A stretch of 64,000 nucleotides of DNA from Vibrio coralliirubri (GCF_024347375.1 NZ_AP025470.1:3596001-3660000); one strand, 5' to 3'. Positions 18,065 through 34,003 are shown, counted from the first letter of the stretch. A program made the numbers and translations. Notes: generated by a model from the letters alone, not told the origin.

Positions 18065-21000
18065 ATGCGCTTTACTGATGTTTTTATTAAACGTCCAGTT
18101 CTAGCGGTATCCATCAGCTTTTTGATTGCGCTGCTTGGCTTACAAGCAATCTTCAAAATGCAGGTGCGTGAATACCCTGAAATGACGAATACCGTCGTAA
18201 CCGTAACCACGAGTTACTACGGTGCAAGTGCTGATCTTATCCAAGGCTTTATCACCCAGCCCCTCGAACAGGCTGTGGCTCAAGCGGATAACATCGACTA
18301 TATGACTTCTTCTTCTGTGCTCGGTAGCTCTACGATTACCGTTAACATGAAGTTGAACACCGACCCGAATGCGGCGCTGTCTGACATACTGGCCAAGACT
18401 AACTCGGTGCGTTCTCAGCTTCCTAAAGAAGCCGAAGATCCAACCGTAACTATGTCTACCGGTTCAACGACGGCGGTACTCTACATTGGTTTTACCAGTG
18501 ATGAGTTGGTGTCGAGCCAAATTACCGACTATCTAGAGCGTGTAATCAACCCGCAACTATTCACGGTAAATGGTGTATCTAAAGTTGACCTATATGGTGG
18601 TATGAAATACGCACTGCGCGTGTGGCTAGATCCATCAAAAATGGCGGCGGTAAACCTAACTGCAACTGACGTTATGGCGGTATTGGATGCGAACAACTAC
18701 CAATCAGCTACGGGTCAAGCAACGGGTGAATTTGTTCTTTATAACGGCAGTGCTGACACGCAAGTATCGAACACTGAAGAGTTAGAGAACTTAGTCGTTA
18801 GAAGTGGTGAAGGTGAGATTATTCGTCTGTCTGACATCGCTAAGGTTTCTCTAGAGAAAAGCCACGACGTTTACCGTGCAAGTGCGAACGGTCAGGAAGC
18901 GGTTGTTGCAGCAATTAATGCGGCACCAAGTGCGAACCCAATCAACATCGCTGCAGATGTACTTGAGCTTCTTCCTCAACTAGAGAAGAACCTACCAAGC
19001 AACATCTCGATGAACGTAATGTACGATTCAACCATTGCGATTAACGAGTCAATTCAAGAGGTTATTAAGACCATTCTTGAAGCGGCATTAATCGTATTGA
19101 TCGTAATTACCTTGTTCCTAGGTTCATTCCGAGCGGTACTGATCCCTATCGTTACTATCCCACTGTCTTTGATTGGTGTGGCAATGGTAATGCAGGCAAT
19201 GGGCTTCTCATGGAACCTGATGACGCTACTGGCAATGGTACTCGCCATCGGTCTGGTGGTAGATGATGCGATCGTAGTACTTGAGAACGTCGACAGGCAT
19301 ATCAAGCTCGGAGAGTCCCCTTTCCGCGCTGCGATCATCGGTACTCGTGAAATTGCGGTTCCTGTTATCGCAATGACACTAACGCTAGGTGCGGTATACG
19401 CTCCAATCGCGATGATGGGTGGTATCACGGGCTCACTATTTAAAGAGTTCGCATTAACCCTAGCCGGTTCTGTATTTGTATCGGGTATCGTGGCACTTAC
19501 GCTATCGCCAATGATGTGTTCAAAAATGCTAAAAGCTCACGCTGAGCCGAGCAAATTTGAGCAGAAAGTTCATAGCGTTTTGGATGGCATGACTAACCGT
19601 TACGAGCGTATGCTTGGCGCGGTTATGAACCACCGTCCAGTGTTCATTGGCTTTGCGATCATCGTATTTGCAAGCTTGCCGATGCTGTTTAAGTTCATCC
19701 CTAGTGAATTAGCACCTTCAGAAGATAAAGGTGTAATCATGCTGATGGGTACTGCACCGTCGAATGCAAACTTAGACTTCATGCAAAATACCATGAACGA
19801 CGTAAACAAGATTCTGTCTGATCAGCCAGAAGTGGCTTACGCGCAGGTATTTACAGGTGTGCCTAATGCAAACCAAGCGTTTGGTATCGCATCTATGGTG
19901 CCTTGGAGTGAACGTGAGACGAGTCAATCAGAAGTAGCAAACCGTGTAGGTGAGCTAGTAAAAGACGTACCGGGTATGGCGGTAACGGCGTTCCAAATGC
20001 CAGAACTACCAGGTGCAGGTTCAGGTCTTCCAATTCAGTTTGTTATTACAACACCAAACAGTTTTGAGAGCTTGTTCCAGATCACCACTGACATTTTAAC
20101 TGATGTAGCGACAAACCCACTGTTCGTATACTCGGATCTCGATCTGAACTACGACTCAGCAACGATGAAAGTACACATCGACAAGGATAAAGCGGGCGCA
20201 TACGGCGTGACCATGCAAGATATCGGTATCACGCTAGGTACCATGATGTCAGATGGCTACGTAAACCGTATCGACTTGAATGGTCGTTCTTACGAGGTTA
20301 TCCCTCAAGTTGAACGTAAATTCCGTTTGAACCCAGAATCGATGAATAACTACTACGTACGTGCTGCGGATGGTAATGCTGTACCACTAGGCAGTTTGAT
20401 TACGATTGATGTTGTGGCAGAGCCTCGTTCTCTTCCTCACTTCAACCAATTGAACTCAGCTACGATTGGCGCAGTACCAGCTCCAGGCGCTGCAATGGGT
20501 GATGCAATTGCATGGTTTGAAGACACGGCGGCGAATAAGCTTCCAAGTGGCTACAACCACGATTACATGGGTGAAGCGCGTCAATACGTAACTGAAGGTA
20601 GCGCACTTTACGCGACCTTTGGTCTAGCACTGGCTATCATCTTCTTGGTACTAGCGATTCAGTTTGAATCTCTGAAAGATCCACTGGTTATCATGGTATC
20701 TGTACCACTGGCGATCTGTGGTGCCCTAATCGCTCTGGCTTGGGGTGCGGCAACGATGAACATCTACTCGCAAGTAGGTTTGATCACCTTGGTCGGTCTG
20801 ATTACCAAGCACGGTATCTTGATCTGTGAAGTTGCAAAAGAAGAACAGTTGCATCATCACAAGACTCGTATCGAAGCGGTAATGGAAGCTGCGAAGGTTC
20901 GTCTTCGCCCAATCCTGATGACAACAGCTGCGATGATCGCGGGTCTAATCCCACTGATGTACGCAAGTGGTGCGGGTGCAGCTCAGCGCTTTAGTATTGG

Positions 21001-21187
21001 TATCGTAATCGTTGCAGGTCTAGCGATTGGTACTATCTTTACGCTATTTGTACTGCCAGTGATTTACAGCTACTTGGCTGAAAAACACAAACCTCTACCT
21101 GTATTTGTTGAAGATAAAGATCTAGAAAAGCTAGCTCGCGTCGATGAAGCAAAAGCAGCACACAGAGAATTAGCTGATAATAAGTAA
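18065..21187 (+). CDS. vexB: RND multidrug efflux pump VexB (HAE1 family)
   Basis: A 1040-aa inner-membrane proton-driven exporter with twelve transmembrane helices and two large periplasmic loops. It starts MRFTDVFIKRPVLAVSI. The proton-relay Asp pair is in TM4 (AIGLVVDDAIVVLENVDRH) and the relay Lys in TM10 (GLITKHGILICE). A GGAGG-type site precedes the start. It works with VexA and an outer-membrane TolC-like channel to expel bile salts, detergents and drugs; that range is known for the V. cholerae system and inferred here. Confidence 0.9.
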   Translation: MRFTDVFIKRPVLAVSISFLIALLGLQAIFKMQVREYPEMTNTVVTVTTSYYGASADLIQGFITQPLEQAVAQADNIDYMTSSSVLGSSTITVNMKLNTDPNAALSDILAKTNSVRSQLPKEAEDPTVTMSTGSTTAVLYIGFTSDELVSSQITDYLERVINPQLFTVNGVSKVDLYGGMKYALRVWLDPSKMAAVNLTATDVMAVLDANNYQSATGQATGEFVLYNGSADTQVSNTEELENLVVRSGEGEIIRLSDIAKVSLEKSHDVYRASANGQEAVVAAINAAPSANPINIAADVLELLPQLEKNLPSNISMNVMYDSTIAINESIQEVIKTILEAALIVLIVITLFLGSFRAVLIPIVTIPLSLIGVAMVMQAMGFSWNLMTLLAMVLAIGLVVDDAIVVLENVDRHIKLGESPFRAAIIGTREIAVPVIAMTLTLGAVYAPIAMMGGITGSLFKEFALTLAGSVFVSGIVALTLSPMMCSKMLKAHAEPSKFEQKVHSVLDGMTNRYERMLGAVMNHRPVFIGFAIIVFASLPMLFKFIPSELAPSEDKGVIMLMGTAPSNANLDFMQNTMNDVNKILSDQPEVAYAQVFTGVPNANQAFGIASMVPWSERETSQSEVANRVGELVKDVPGMAVTAFQMPELPGAGSGLPIQFVITTPNSFESLFQITTDILTDVATNPLFVYSDLDLNYDSATMKVHIDKDKAGAYGVTMQDIGITLGTMMSDGYVNRIDLNGRSYEVIPQVERKFRLNPESMNNYYVRAADGNAVPLGSLITIDVVAEPRSLPHFNQLNSATIGAVPAPGAAMGDAIAWFEDTAANKLPSGYNHDYMGEARQYVTEGSALYATFGLALAIIFLVLAIQFESLKDPLVIMVSVPLAICGALIALAWGAATMNIYSQVGLITLVGLITKHGILICEVAKEEQLHHHKTRIEAVMEAAKVRLRPILMTTAAMIAGLIPLMYASGAGAAQRFSIGIVIVAGLAIGTIFTLFVLPVIYSYLAEKHKPLPVFVEDKDLEKLARVDEAKAAHRELADNK

Positions 21188-21208
21188 TCGCTAAGTCGTG
21201 TTAACAAT

Positions 21209-21237
21209 AAAAAGGCTACTTCGGTGGCCTTTTTTTA
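21209..21237 (+). terminator. Terminator of vexRAB
   Basis: A 10-bp stem (arm AAAAAGGCTA, one wobble) with loop CTTCGG and a T run lies 20 nt after vexB. Confidence 0.85.
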
Positions 21238-21306
21238 TACGCCATAGGCGACATCTCAAGTGTGATTAAATAGAATAGTGGTAAATATTCAGGAGTTTTA
21301 ATTGAT

Positions 21307-21558
21307 ATGTTTGATCCAAAAAAACTAGAGCAGATTGCTAAGCAGATCCACGATTCTATGCCTCAACCAGTAAAAGAGCTTGGTTCAGACGTAGATCAAA
21401 AAGTTCGCCAGGTTATCCAAGGCCAACTAAACAAGCTAGACGTTGTGAGCCGTGAAGAGTTTGATGTTCAAACACAAGTACTACTGCGCACTCGCCAAAA
21501 GCTGACTGAAATGGAACAAAAGCTAGCGGACTTAGAAGCAAAGATTGCCGATAAGTAA
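21307..21558 (+). CDS. ubiK: Ubiquinone biosynthesis accessory factor UbiK
   Basis: An 83-aa YqiC/BMFP-type protein with an amphipathic N-terminal helix ([18 protein letters not shown]) and a C-terminal coiled coil ([32 protein letters not shown]). Members form trimers, bind lipid and help the late ubiquinone-synthesis complex. The gene is monocistronic between two terminators. Confidence 0.9.
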   Translation: MFDPKKLEQIAKQIHDSMPQPVKELGSDVDQKVRQVIQGQLNKLDVVSREEFDVQTQVLLRTRQKLTEMEQKLADLEAKIADK

Positions 21559-21577
21559 GCGTAAAGCAAGAAAACTG

Positions 21578-21610
21578 AAAGGGTTGGTGTGAAAGCACCA
21601 ACCCTTTTGT
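21578..21610 (+). terminator. Terminator of ubiK
   Basis: A 12-bp perfect stem (arm AAAGGGTTGGTG) with a 6-nt loop lies 20 nt after the stop codon. Confidence 0.85.
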
Positions 21611-21703
21611 ATTTCTGAGGATCAATCAAGAACTGCAAGTCGACGAAGACCGATCAAGCAATGTTCATTCAATTGACTTATAAGGCTATGTTCCTAAAAG
21701 CAA

Positions 21704-21733
21704 AAAGGCTTGGTCAACGGCGACCAAGCCTTT
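21704..21733 (-). terminator. Terminator of ilvC
   Basis: A 12-bp perfect stem (arm AAAGGCTTGGTC) with a 6-nt loop is followed by T on the minus strand, about 100 nt after ilvC. Confidence 0.8.
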
Positions 21734-21832
21734 CTATTAGATGTTGTGTTGCTTATTTATAACTCCAACCAGTAAGGAGCTAATGATACTGCTTCGCTTA
21801 TTTTGCAAATTTGTCAGTATCTAAGAGACTCA

Positions 21833-23317
21833 TTAACCGCCTACAGCGATACGCTTCATGTCGCTCATGTAGCTACGTAGCTCTTCACCAATGTACTCTA
21901 CAGGGTGGTTACGGATAGCTTCGTTTACTTCAATTAGCTTAGCGTTATCAACTTGGTTAGATGTTTCACCTAGACCACGGCCGATTACGTCTGTCGCTAC
22001 TGAAGGCATGAACTTCTCTCGTAGTAGCGGTGTTGCTACGTTAGCGAATAGGTAGTTACCGTACTCAGCAGTATCAGAGATTACAACGTTCATTTCGTAA
22101 AGACGCTTACGAGCAACTGTGTTTGCGATTAGTGGAAGCTCATGTAGAGATTCGTAGTAAGCAGACTCATCAATGATGCCTGATGCCGTCATAGCTTCGA
22201 ATGCTAGCTCAACACCAGCACGAACCATAGCAACCATTAGGATACCGTTGTCGAAGTACTCTTGCTCTGAGATTTCTACGTCAGAAGCTGGGTAATTTTC
22301 GAATGCAGTTTCGCCTGTCTCTTCACGCCAGCCTAGTAGGTTCACGTCATCGTTCGCCCAGTCAGCCATCATTGTGCTAGAGAAGTGTCCAGAGATGATG
22401 TCATCCATGTGCTTGTTGTAAAGCGGACGCATTAGGTCTTTAAGCTCTTCAGAAAGCTCAAACGCTTTAACTTTAGCTGGGTTAGATAGGCGATCCATCA
22501 TGTGAGTTACGCCACCAAACTTAAGTGCTTCAGTGATCGTTTCCCAACCGTATTGTAGAAGCTTACCTGCGTAGCCAGGTTCGATGCCATCAGCAATCAT
22601 CTTCTCGTAAGATACGATAGAACCCGCTTGTAGCATGCCACAAAGGATTGTTTGCTCACCCATCAGGTCAGATTTAACTTCCGCTACGAAAGATGACTCT
22701 AGGCAGCCTGCACGGTGACCACCAGTACCTGCAGCCCAAGCTTTAGCGATATCCCAACCTTCGCCTTTAGGATCATTTTCAGGGTGAACAGCGATAAGTG
22801 TTGGTACACCGAAGCCACGCTTGTACTCTTCGCGAACTTCAGAACCTGGACACTTAGGCGCAACCATGACTACAGTAAGGTCAGCACGTAATTGCATGCC
22901 TTCTTCAACAACGTTAAAACCGTGAGAGTAACCAAGAGCAGCGCCTTGCTTCATTAGGGGCATTACTGTTTCAACAACGTTTGTGTGTTGCTTATCAGGA
23001 GTAAGGTTGATTACTAGGTCTGCTTGAGGGATTAGCGTTTCGTAGCTACCCACAACAAAGCCGTTTTCATCAGCATTTTTGAATGATTGACGCTTTTCAT
23101 CAATTGCCGCTTGGCGTAGAGCGTAAGATACGTCTAGACCAGAATCACGCATATTTAGGCCTTGGTTTAGGCCTTGAGCACCACAACCAACAATTACGAT
23201 TTTCTTACCTTCAAGGTATTCAGCTTCTGTCGCGAATTCTTCACGATCCATAAAGCGGCAACGACCTAATTGGTCTAGTTGTTCACGAAGGTTTAATGTA
23301 TTGAAATAGTTAGCCAT
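21833..23317 (-). CDS. ilvC: Ketol-acid reductoisomerase (class II, long form)
   Basis: A 494-aa NADPH-dependent enzyme that isomerises and reduces acetolactate and acetohydroxybutyrate, the second common step of valine and isoleucine synthesis. The Rossmann motif [11 protein letters not shown] is at about residues 38-48. Two C-terminal knotted domains are present, which makes it the long class II form of enteric type. AAGGAGTG precedes ATG 23317. It is divergent from ilvY, its expected inducer-dependent activator, across 146 bp. Confidence 0.96.
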   Translation of the reverse strand: MANYFNTLNLREQLDQLGRCRFMDREEFATEAEYLEGKKIVIVGCGAQGLNQGLNMRDSGLDVSYALRQAAIDEKRQSFKNADENGFVVGSYETLIPQADLVINLTPDKQHTNVVETVMPLMKQGAALGYSHGFNVVEEGMQLRADLTVVMVAPKCPGSEVREEYKRGFGVPTLIAVHPENDPKGEGWDIAKAWAAGTGGHRAGCLESSFVAEVKSDLMGEQTILCGMLQAGSIVSYEKMIADGIEPGYAGKLLQYGWETITEALKFGGVTHMMDRLSNPAKVKAFELSEELKDLMRPLYNKHMDDIISGHFSSTMMADWANDDVNLLGWREETGETAFENYPASDVEISEQEYFDNGILMVAMVRAGVELAFEAMTASGIIDESAYYESLHELPLIANTVARKRLYEMNVVISDTAEYGNYLFANVATPLLREKFMPSVATDVIGRGLGETSNQVDNAKLIEVNEAIRNHPVEYIGEELRSYMSDMKRIAVGG

Positions 23318-23428
23318 TCTAGGGCACTCCTTTAAAAATAAGTCCGTAAGGTCGATATCTCTCTATCGAATGACTTCATACTAAAACAGACACTCCGTTG
23401 CTGAAAGTGATATATTCACAATTAGTTA

Positions 23429-23443
23429 TTGCAATAAATGCAA
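23429..23443. promoter_or_regulatory. Inverted repeat in ilvY-ilvC intergenic region, probable IlvY operator
   Basis: TTGCA-ATAAA-TGCAA lies 20 bp before the ilvY start, between the divergent genes. LysR-type regulators bind such T-N11-A repeats, and IlvY operators are known in this position in enterics. Confidence 0.55.
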
Positions 23444-23463
23444 CATGGAAACGATCTCAGAAC

Positions 23464-24354
23464 ATGAACATAAAATCTCTACAATTATTTATACATTTAT
23501 GTGACAGCAAGAGTTTCAGCAAAACCGCTGCTGCTATGCACGTCAGTCCTTCAGCGCTGAGCCGTCAGATACAAAAGCTTGAAGAGGAAACAGGGCAAGA
23601 ACTGCTTATCAGAGACAACCGTAGTGTTGATCTGACCCCAGCAGGAAAACACCTATTGCCTGTAGCATTGATCATTGTGGGAGAATGGCAGCAATATAAT
23701 CTTCATCTGAAGGGCGGAGAGCAAGAGCTTAAAGGTGAGATCCGTATATTTTGCTCAGTAACGGCTAGCTATAGTCACCTACCTGAACTCATAACCGAAT
23801 TTAGGGCTATTCACCCGTATATTGAATTTAAGCTCTCTACTGGCGATCCAGCTCAATCCATTGACAAGATCTTAAACGATGAGGCGGATATCGCGATTTC
23901 AGCAAAGCCAGATATCCTTCCTTCAAGGTTAGAGTTCGAGACCATCAGCGATATTCCACTGTCAGTCATCATTCCATCTGGTGTGAGTAGCTTTAGCCAG
24001 CAACTGCAATCCGATAAGCCAAACTGGAATGAAGTGCCTTTTATCATCCCAGAAGCGGGGACTGCACGAGAACGTGCGAACGCATGGTTCAAAAAGATGA
24101 AGATAAAACCCAATATTTACGCTCAGGTATCTGGTCATGAAGCGATCGTCAGTATGGTTGCCCTTGGTTGTGGGGTTGGTATTGCTCCAGATGTCGTCAT
24201 CAACAACAGCCCAGTACGTGACAAAGTAGACCGTTTAAAGATAGAGCCAATCAAACCATTTGAACTAGGGGTGTGCTGTAAGCGTGCACAATTAGAAAAC
24301 CCATTAATTAGAGCATTTTGGCAGGTCGCCGAAGGGAAATACCTGCAAGACTAG
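23464..24354 (+). CDS. ilvY: LysR-family activator IlvY
   Basis: A 296-aa LysR protein with a winged helix at residues 1-60 (LQLFIHLCDSKSFSKTAAAM...SPSALSRQIQKLEE) and an effector domain. It is divergent from ilvC, and its length and context match E. coli IlvY (297 aa). It activates ilvC in response to acetolactate or acetohydroxybutyrate. ATG 23464 is chosen over an open extension of 22 codons, because the LysR N-terminus MNIKSLQLFI begins there. Confidence 0.92.
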   Translation: MNIKSLQLFIHLCDSKSFSKTAAAMHVSPSALSRQIQKLEEETGQELLIRDNRSVDLTPAGKHLLPVALIIVGEWQQYNLHLKGGEQELKGEIRIFCSVTASYSHLPELITEFRAIHPYIEFKLSTGDPAQSIDKILNDEADIAISAKPDILPSRLEFETISDIPLSVIIPSGVSSFSQQLQSDKPNWNEVPFIIPEAGTARERANAWFKKMKIKPNIYAQVSGHEAIVSMVALGCGVGIAPDVVINNSPVRDKVDRLKIEPIKPFELGVCCKRAQLENPLIRAFWQVAEGKYLQD

Positions 24355-24394
24355 TTATCAATAAGTAATAACAAGCAGGTATGGAGTCACAGGT

Positions 24395-24417
24395 AAGAGC
24401 ACGTTAGTGCTCTTTTT
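24395..24417 (+). terminator. Terminator of ilvY
   Basis: Stem AAGAGCAC/GTGCTCTT with loop GTTA and a T run, 40 nt after ilvY. Confidence 0.8.
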
Positions 24418-24436
24418 GTTTTGCTAAACGATAGAT

Positions 24437-24470
24437 ATGAAAAAAGCCCGCTGATTTCTCAGCGGGCTTT
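24437..24470 (-). terminator. Terminator after tRNA-Ser (likely end of the rRNA operon)
   Basis: A 12-bp perfect stem (arm AAAGCCCGCTGA, loop of 4) is followed by T6 on the minus strand, 7 nt after the tRNA-Ser CCA end. Confidence 0.88.
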
Positions 24471-24477
24471 CTAATGG

Positions 24478-24568
24478 TGGTGGAGGGATAGGGATTTGAA
24501 CCCTAGAACCGCTATTAACGGTTGCCGGTTTTCAAGACCGGTGCTTTCGACCACTCAGCCATCCCTCC
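24478..24568 (-). tRNA. tRNA-Ser(TGA)
   Basis: A 91-nt class II tRNA with a long variable arm, acceptor GGAGGGA, anticodon TGA in CTTGAAA and encoded CCA. It lies 69 nt after the 5S gene on the same strand, with no terminator evident between them, so it may be the last gene of the rRNA transcript. Confidence 0.95.
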
Positions 24569-24637
24569 AACAAATTGTCATCAACAGATTAGTACACTGT
24601 AGATGTTGTTACATGTATACACAGGTAACGATATTTA

Positions 24638-24757
24638 AAGCCTGGCGATGTCCTACTCTCACATGGGGAAGCCCCACACTACCATCGGCGCTATTGTGTT
24701 TCACTTCTGAGTTCGGCATGGAATCAGGTGGGTCCACAATGCTATGGTCGCCAAGCA
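24638..24757 (-). rRNA. rrf: 5S ribosomal RNA
   Basis: 120 nt from TGCTTGGCGACCATAGC to ATCGCCAGGCTT on the minus strand, with the conserved CCATGCCGAACTCAG core. Confidence 0.96.
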
Positions 24758-24856
24758 AATTTTAAAATTCGGAAAACTGATTTAAAAGTCTATCTCTTCA
24801 AACTCATTCAAGCGTTTGGTATTTCTTTGAGTCCACAAAACCCCTTGGGTGTTGTA

Positions 24857-27749
<2,893 letters not shown>

Positions 27750-27983
27750 ATACAACCCGAAAGGGTCTTAGTGTATGGCAACTAACCAAGGTTTTTGGTT
27801 GTCATTAAGAAGGGTTAATTCTCAATGACTGTTTGCCGGACTCAATTGTGATTCAAACTAAGTTTGAATCGAATACAAGACACTTGAATGTGTTTGTTGT
27901 GTTTATCTAATGAAAGATAAACATTGAGAACTTTTAAATTTGATTGAATTACTCGTAAGTAAATCAATCAGTCAGCTTTCCAA

Positions 27984-27996
27984 ATTGTTAAAGAGC
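27984..27996 (-). promoter_or_regulatory. boxA antitermination element in the 16S-23S spacer
   Basis: On the minus strand GCTCTTTAACAAT, the NusB/S10-binding boxA, lies about 235 nt before 23S. The rest of the 27750-28061 spacer holds processing-stem sequence flanking 23S and no gene. Confidence 0.8.
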
Positions 27997-28061
27997 AAGA
28001 GTTTTAAGTGTTAAACTTTTAAACCCATTTTTAAATACTCTCTTGCGAGAATGCTTAAAGA

Positions 28062-28137
28062 TGGTGGGCGATACCGGGCTCGAACCAGTGACCCCCTGCT
28101 TGTAAGGCAGGTGCTCTCCCAACTGAGCTAATCGCCC
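28062..28137 (-). tRNA. tRNA-Val(TAC)
   Basis: 76 nt, starting GGGCGATTAGC, anticodon TAC in CTTACAA, encoded CCA. Last tRNA of the 16S-23S spacer. Confidence 0.96.
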
Positions 28138-28166
28138 ATAAAAGTTTTAATTCCTTATGGAAGGAA

Positions 28167-28242
28167 TGGTGGAGCTATGCGGGATCGAACCGCAGACCTC
28201 CTGCGTGCAAGGCAGGCGCTCTCCCAGCTGAGCTATAGCCCC
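28167..28242 (-). tRNA. tRNA-Ala(TGC)
   Basis: 76 nt, starting GGGGCTATAGC, anticodon TGC in CTTGCAC, encoded CCA. Confidence 0.96.
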
Positions 28243-28267
28243 ATATTTTTATTTCCTTGGGAGGAAA

Positions 28268-28343
28268 TGGTGGGTCGTGCAGGATTCGAACCTGCGACCA
28301 ATTGATTAAAAGTCAACTGCTCTACCAACTGAGCTAACGACCC
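28268..28343 (-). tRNA. tRNA-Lys(TTT)
   Basis: 76 nt, starting GGGTCGTTAGC, anticodon TTT in CTTTTAA, encoded CCA. Confidence 0.96.
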
Positions 28344-28345
28344 AA

Positions 28346-28421
28346 TGGTATCCCGTAGGGGAGTCGAACCCCTGTTACCGCCGTGAAAGGGCGGTGTCCT
28401 AGGCCTCTAGACGAACGGGAC
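28346..28421 (-). tRNA. tRNA-Glu(TTC)
   Basis: 76 nt, starting GTCCCGTTCGTC, anticodon TTC in CTTTCAC, encoded CCA. First tRNA after 16S. Confidence 0.96.
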
Positions 28422-28543
28422 ACTGCAATTTATCTCCACTTTAAAAAGTAGAAACAAACTTCGAAGAACTTGGGAGTTCTTCATCTCTTTGCTTTTCTAA
28501 ACCTAATCAATCTGTGTGGGTACTCATCAAAGATATCTTCGTA

Positions 28544-30098
<1,555 letters not shown>

Positions 30099-30342
30099 AA
30101 GATTTTGTGACTCAACGAATACTGACTTCAAAACTAATATTCATGTAAACATGAACATGTAATTCTAAAGCTATTACCATTCCAACAGAATGGTAATGAA
30201 TTGACTGTGCCAAATAACCGAAGTTATTCGTATTGGTCACTCAGTTCATTGAAATCATTGTGTTACCGAAGTAACTGCTATTACCTAAGTAATAACGTTT
30301 TGATATTCATCAACGAGTGCCCACACAGATTGATAGGTTTAA

Positions 30343-30355
30343 ATTGTTAAAGAGC
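30343..30355 (-). promoter_or_regulatory. boxA antitermination element in the rRNA leader
   Basis: GCTCTTTAACAAT on the minus strand, about 245 nt before 16S. The rest of the leader (30099-30342) contains no gene. Confidence 0.85.
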
Positions 30356-30390
30356 TTTTCCTTTTTGAGCTTCGCTCAAATCGGACGGCC

Positions 30391-30418
30391 ATTTTAGCGA
30401 TTTAAGTTTTAGTGTCAA
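30391..30418 (-). promoter_or_regulatory. rRNA operon promoter P2
   Basis: Minus strand TTGACA (30413-30418), 16-nt spacer, TAAAAT (30391-30396), then a G/C-rich discriminator. Confidence 0.8.
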
Positions 30419-30518
30419 CCACTATTTTCAAAACTTTTTTCAAGCGCTTAGCTTGGCTAACTTGACCTGCTGATTCGTTTTGGTTTCTGTTGAAGCCATC
30501 CCGTGTCAGCGAGGTGGC

Positions 30519-30546
30519 ATTATAGAGATTTCGATCACACTGGCAA
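30519..30546 (-). promoter_or_regulatory. rRNA operon promoter P1
   Basis: Minus strand TTGCCA (30541-30546), 16-nt spacer, TATAAT (30519-30524), a GC-rich discriminator and AT-rich sequence upstream that could act as an UP element. Confidence 0.8.
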
Positions 30547-30666
30547 GCCCTTTTTGAAGTTTTTCTTACTTTTTTGATTGTTCGAGCGTTTTTTGTTCAA
30601 AACGCTCCATTTTCACTAGTATTCCCCTTAATTAAGGGCTTAAGGTGCCTATATAAAGGAGGATTT

Positions 30667-31212
30667 ATGAGTTCAATACGCAGTTATAAAGGAATATCCC
30701 CCCAGATTGGGCAAGGTGTCTATATAGATACAAGTTCGGTACTGGTTGGTGATATCAAAATCGGTAACGACTCTAGCGTGTGGCCTTTGGTTGCAGCTCG
30801 AGGAGATGTGAACCACATTCATATTGGAGAGAGAACGAATATCCAAGACGGCAGCGTTTTACACGTCACCCATAAGAATGCTGAAAACCCTGAGGGTTAT
30901 CCTCTATTAATAGGTAATGATGTCACTATCGGGCATAAAGTCATGCTGCATGGCTGCACCATTGAAGATCGTGTACTTGTTGGTATGGGAGCGATCGTGT
31001 TGGATGGCGTGATTATCCAAAAAGAAGTGATGATTGGTGCTGGTAGCTTGGTGCCACCAAACAAGGTACTTGAAAGCGGTTATCTCTATGTAGGAAGCCC
31101 AGTAAAACAAGCACGCCCATTAAATGATAAAGAGCGTGCTTTTTTACAGAAATCAGCTGACAACTATGTTCAGAATAAAAATGACTATCTAGATTCTGCG
31201 CTTCCAGTCTAA
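30667..31212 (+). CDS. yrdA: Gamma carbonic anhydrase-like hexapeptide-repeat protein YrdA
   Basis: A 181-aa left-handed beta-helix protein of the gamma-carbonic-anhydrase-like family. Hexapeptide turns run from IDTSSVLVGDIKIGNDSSVW through MIGAGSLV, and the metal-binding His residues are seen in HVTHKN and IGHKVMLHGC. The family binds zinc; carbonic anhydrase activity of YrdA itself is uncertain. ATG 30667 lies behind a strong AAAGGAGGA site. Its 3' end overlaps the convergent yrdB-like gene by 4 bp. Confidence 0.92.
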   Translation: MSSIRSYKGISPQIGQGVYIDTSSVLVGDIKIGNDSSVWPLVAARGDVNHIHIGERTNIQDGSVLHVTHKNAENPEGYPLLIGNDVTIGHKVMLHGCTIEDRVLVGMGAIVLDGVIIQKEVMIGAGSLVPPNKVLESGYLYVGSPVKQARPLNDKERAFLQKSADNYVQNKNDYLDSALPV

Positions 31213-31478
31213 AGCGCTTTGATCTGAATCCGATTAGAGGAGTCATACTCCTCTTCTTCTATTAACTCTTCCGCTAGCTCTTCAATATCGAAACGTAACT
31301 CTGAAAAGATAACTAAAGCTTGATCGCCTTCTTCTATATCTCTTCCTGCCAGTTGTGATAATTCCTCAATAGACATGACACATTCAATCAATGCGCCCGA
31401 CTGTTGTGCTGGGAAGGTGATTGTTCGACTCTCTTCATCCCAATCTTGGATATCAGGAAATAGAATTGATTGATTCAT
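31209..31478 (-). CDS. yrdB: DUF1488 protein, YrdB-like
   Basis: An 89-aa acidic protein of the DUF1488 family (FPDIQDWDEESRTITFPAQQ, then ECVMSIEELSQLAG). E. coli yrdB holds the same position next to aroE and yrdA. Function unknown. It is likely co-transcribed with aroE, 17 nt upstream. Confidence 0.85.
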   Translation of the reverse strand: MNQSILFPDIQDWDEESRTITFPAQQSGALIECVMSIEELSQLAGRDIEEGDQALVIFSELRFDIEELAEELIEEEEYDSSNRIQIKAL

Positions 31479-31495
31479 TTTTTATAAACACCCCA

Positions 31496-32326
31496 TTACA
31501 TCTCTAGATTTTTACGTAATTCTCTTAAAATCTGTTTTGTTCCCGGACGAAGACCACGCCAAAGCATAAAGCTTTCTGCTGCCTGCCCCACTAGCATACC
31601 CAAACCATCATAAGCAGCATGAACACCATTATCTAATGCCCATTGATTGAATACCGTCGTTCCAGATCCATAAACCATGTCATAAACGGCGCTAGTAGAA
31701 TTGAAAATCACCTCAGACACTTCAGGAAGCTGCCCACTTAGACCAGATGAGGTCGAGTTAATAATGACATCAAAGCCTTCACTAACATCACTTAGCCCCA
31801 TCCCCTTGATGTTCCCATGCGACGAAAACATCTCAGCCAATAGTTCTGCCTTTGAACTGGTTCGGTTAGCAATCACCAGCTGTTGTGGCTTTTGGTCGAG
31901 AAGAGGTTGAATCACTCCTCTCGCAGCACCACCAGCGCCAAGAAGAAGAACACGTGCTCCTTTTAGCGTGACTTGATGTTGAAGCAGGTCTTGAACTAAA
32001 CCCTCACCATCGGTGTTATCACCAATGATCTCTCCGTCATCTAACTTCTTAAGGGTATTTACGGCACCAGCTAGTTCAGCTCTCTCAGTTAGGCGATTGG
32101 CAAACTGGTAGGCATCTTCTTTAAAAGGCGCAGTGACATTACATCCTCGACCACCTTCGCTGAAAAAGGCTTTGGCAGCAGTGATAAATTGACCATGCTC
32201 TGGCTGTAATGCTGTATAGGTAAGCTGTTGGTTGGTTTGGCGAGCAAATAATGTGTGAATGAATGGCGATTTGCTTTGCCCAATAGGGTTACCGAAAACG
32301 GCATAACGATCTACTTGCTGTGTCAT
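31496..32326 (-). CDS. aroE: Shikimate dehydrogenase
   Basis: A 276-aa NADP-dependent enzyme that reduces 3-dehydroshikimate in aromatic amino-acid synthesis. Substrate-site residues are in [16 protein letters not shown] and [11 protein letters not shown]. The nucleotide fold has [12 protein letters not shown] and [12 protein letters not shown]. An AAGGAT site lies just before the ATG. It follows hemF after a terminator-like hairpin. Confidence 0.96.
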   Translation of the reverse strand: MTQQVDRYAVFGNPIGQSKSPFIHTLFARQTNQQLTYTALQPEHGQFITAAKAFFSEGGRGCNVTAPFKEDAYQFANRLTERAELAGAVNTLKKLDDGEIIGDNTDGEGLVQDLLQHQVTLKGARVLLLGAGGAARGVIQPLLDQKPQQLVIANRTSSKAELLAEMFSSHGNIKGMGLSDVSEGFDVIINSTSSGLSGQLPEVSEVIFNSTSAVYDMVYGSGTTVFNQWALDNGVHAAYDGLGMLVGQAAESFMLWRGLRPGTKQILRELRKNLEM

Positions 32327-32344
32327 ATCCTTACCTAACAGAAA

Positions 32345-32374
32345 TAAAAAAGGGTCATCTATATAGATGACCCT
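32345..32374 (-). terminator. Terminator between hemF and aroE
   Basis: A 10-bp perfect stem (arm AGGGTCATCT, loop ATAT) is followed by T6 on the minus strand. It may be partial, since aroE has no clear promoter of its own. Confidence 0.75.
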
Positions 32375-32401
32375 ATCACTATCCCTATAAGGAAGGAAGA
32401 A

Positions 32402-33908
<1,507 letters not shown>

Positions 33909-34003
33909 TAATTCAGTTATCTAACTCACTAAGTGTACAAATTATCATTCACTGTGACTAAAGCTATTTGTTTATAAAATGTATCAATTAACAACTTAGA
34001 CTG

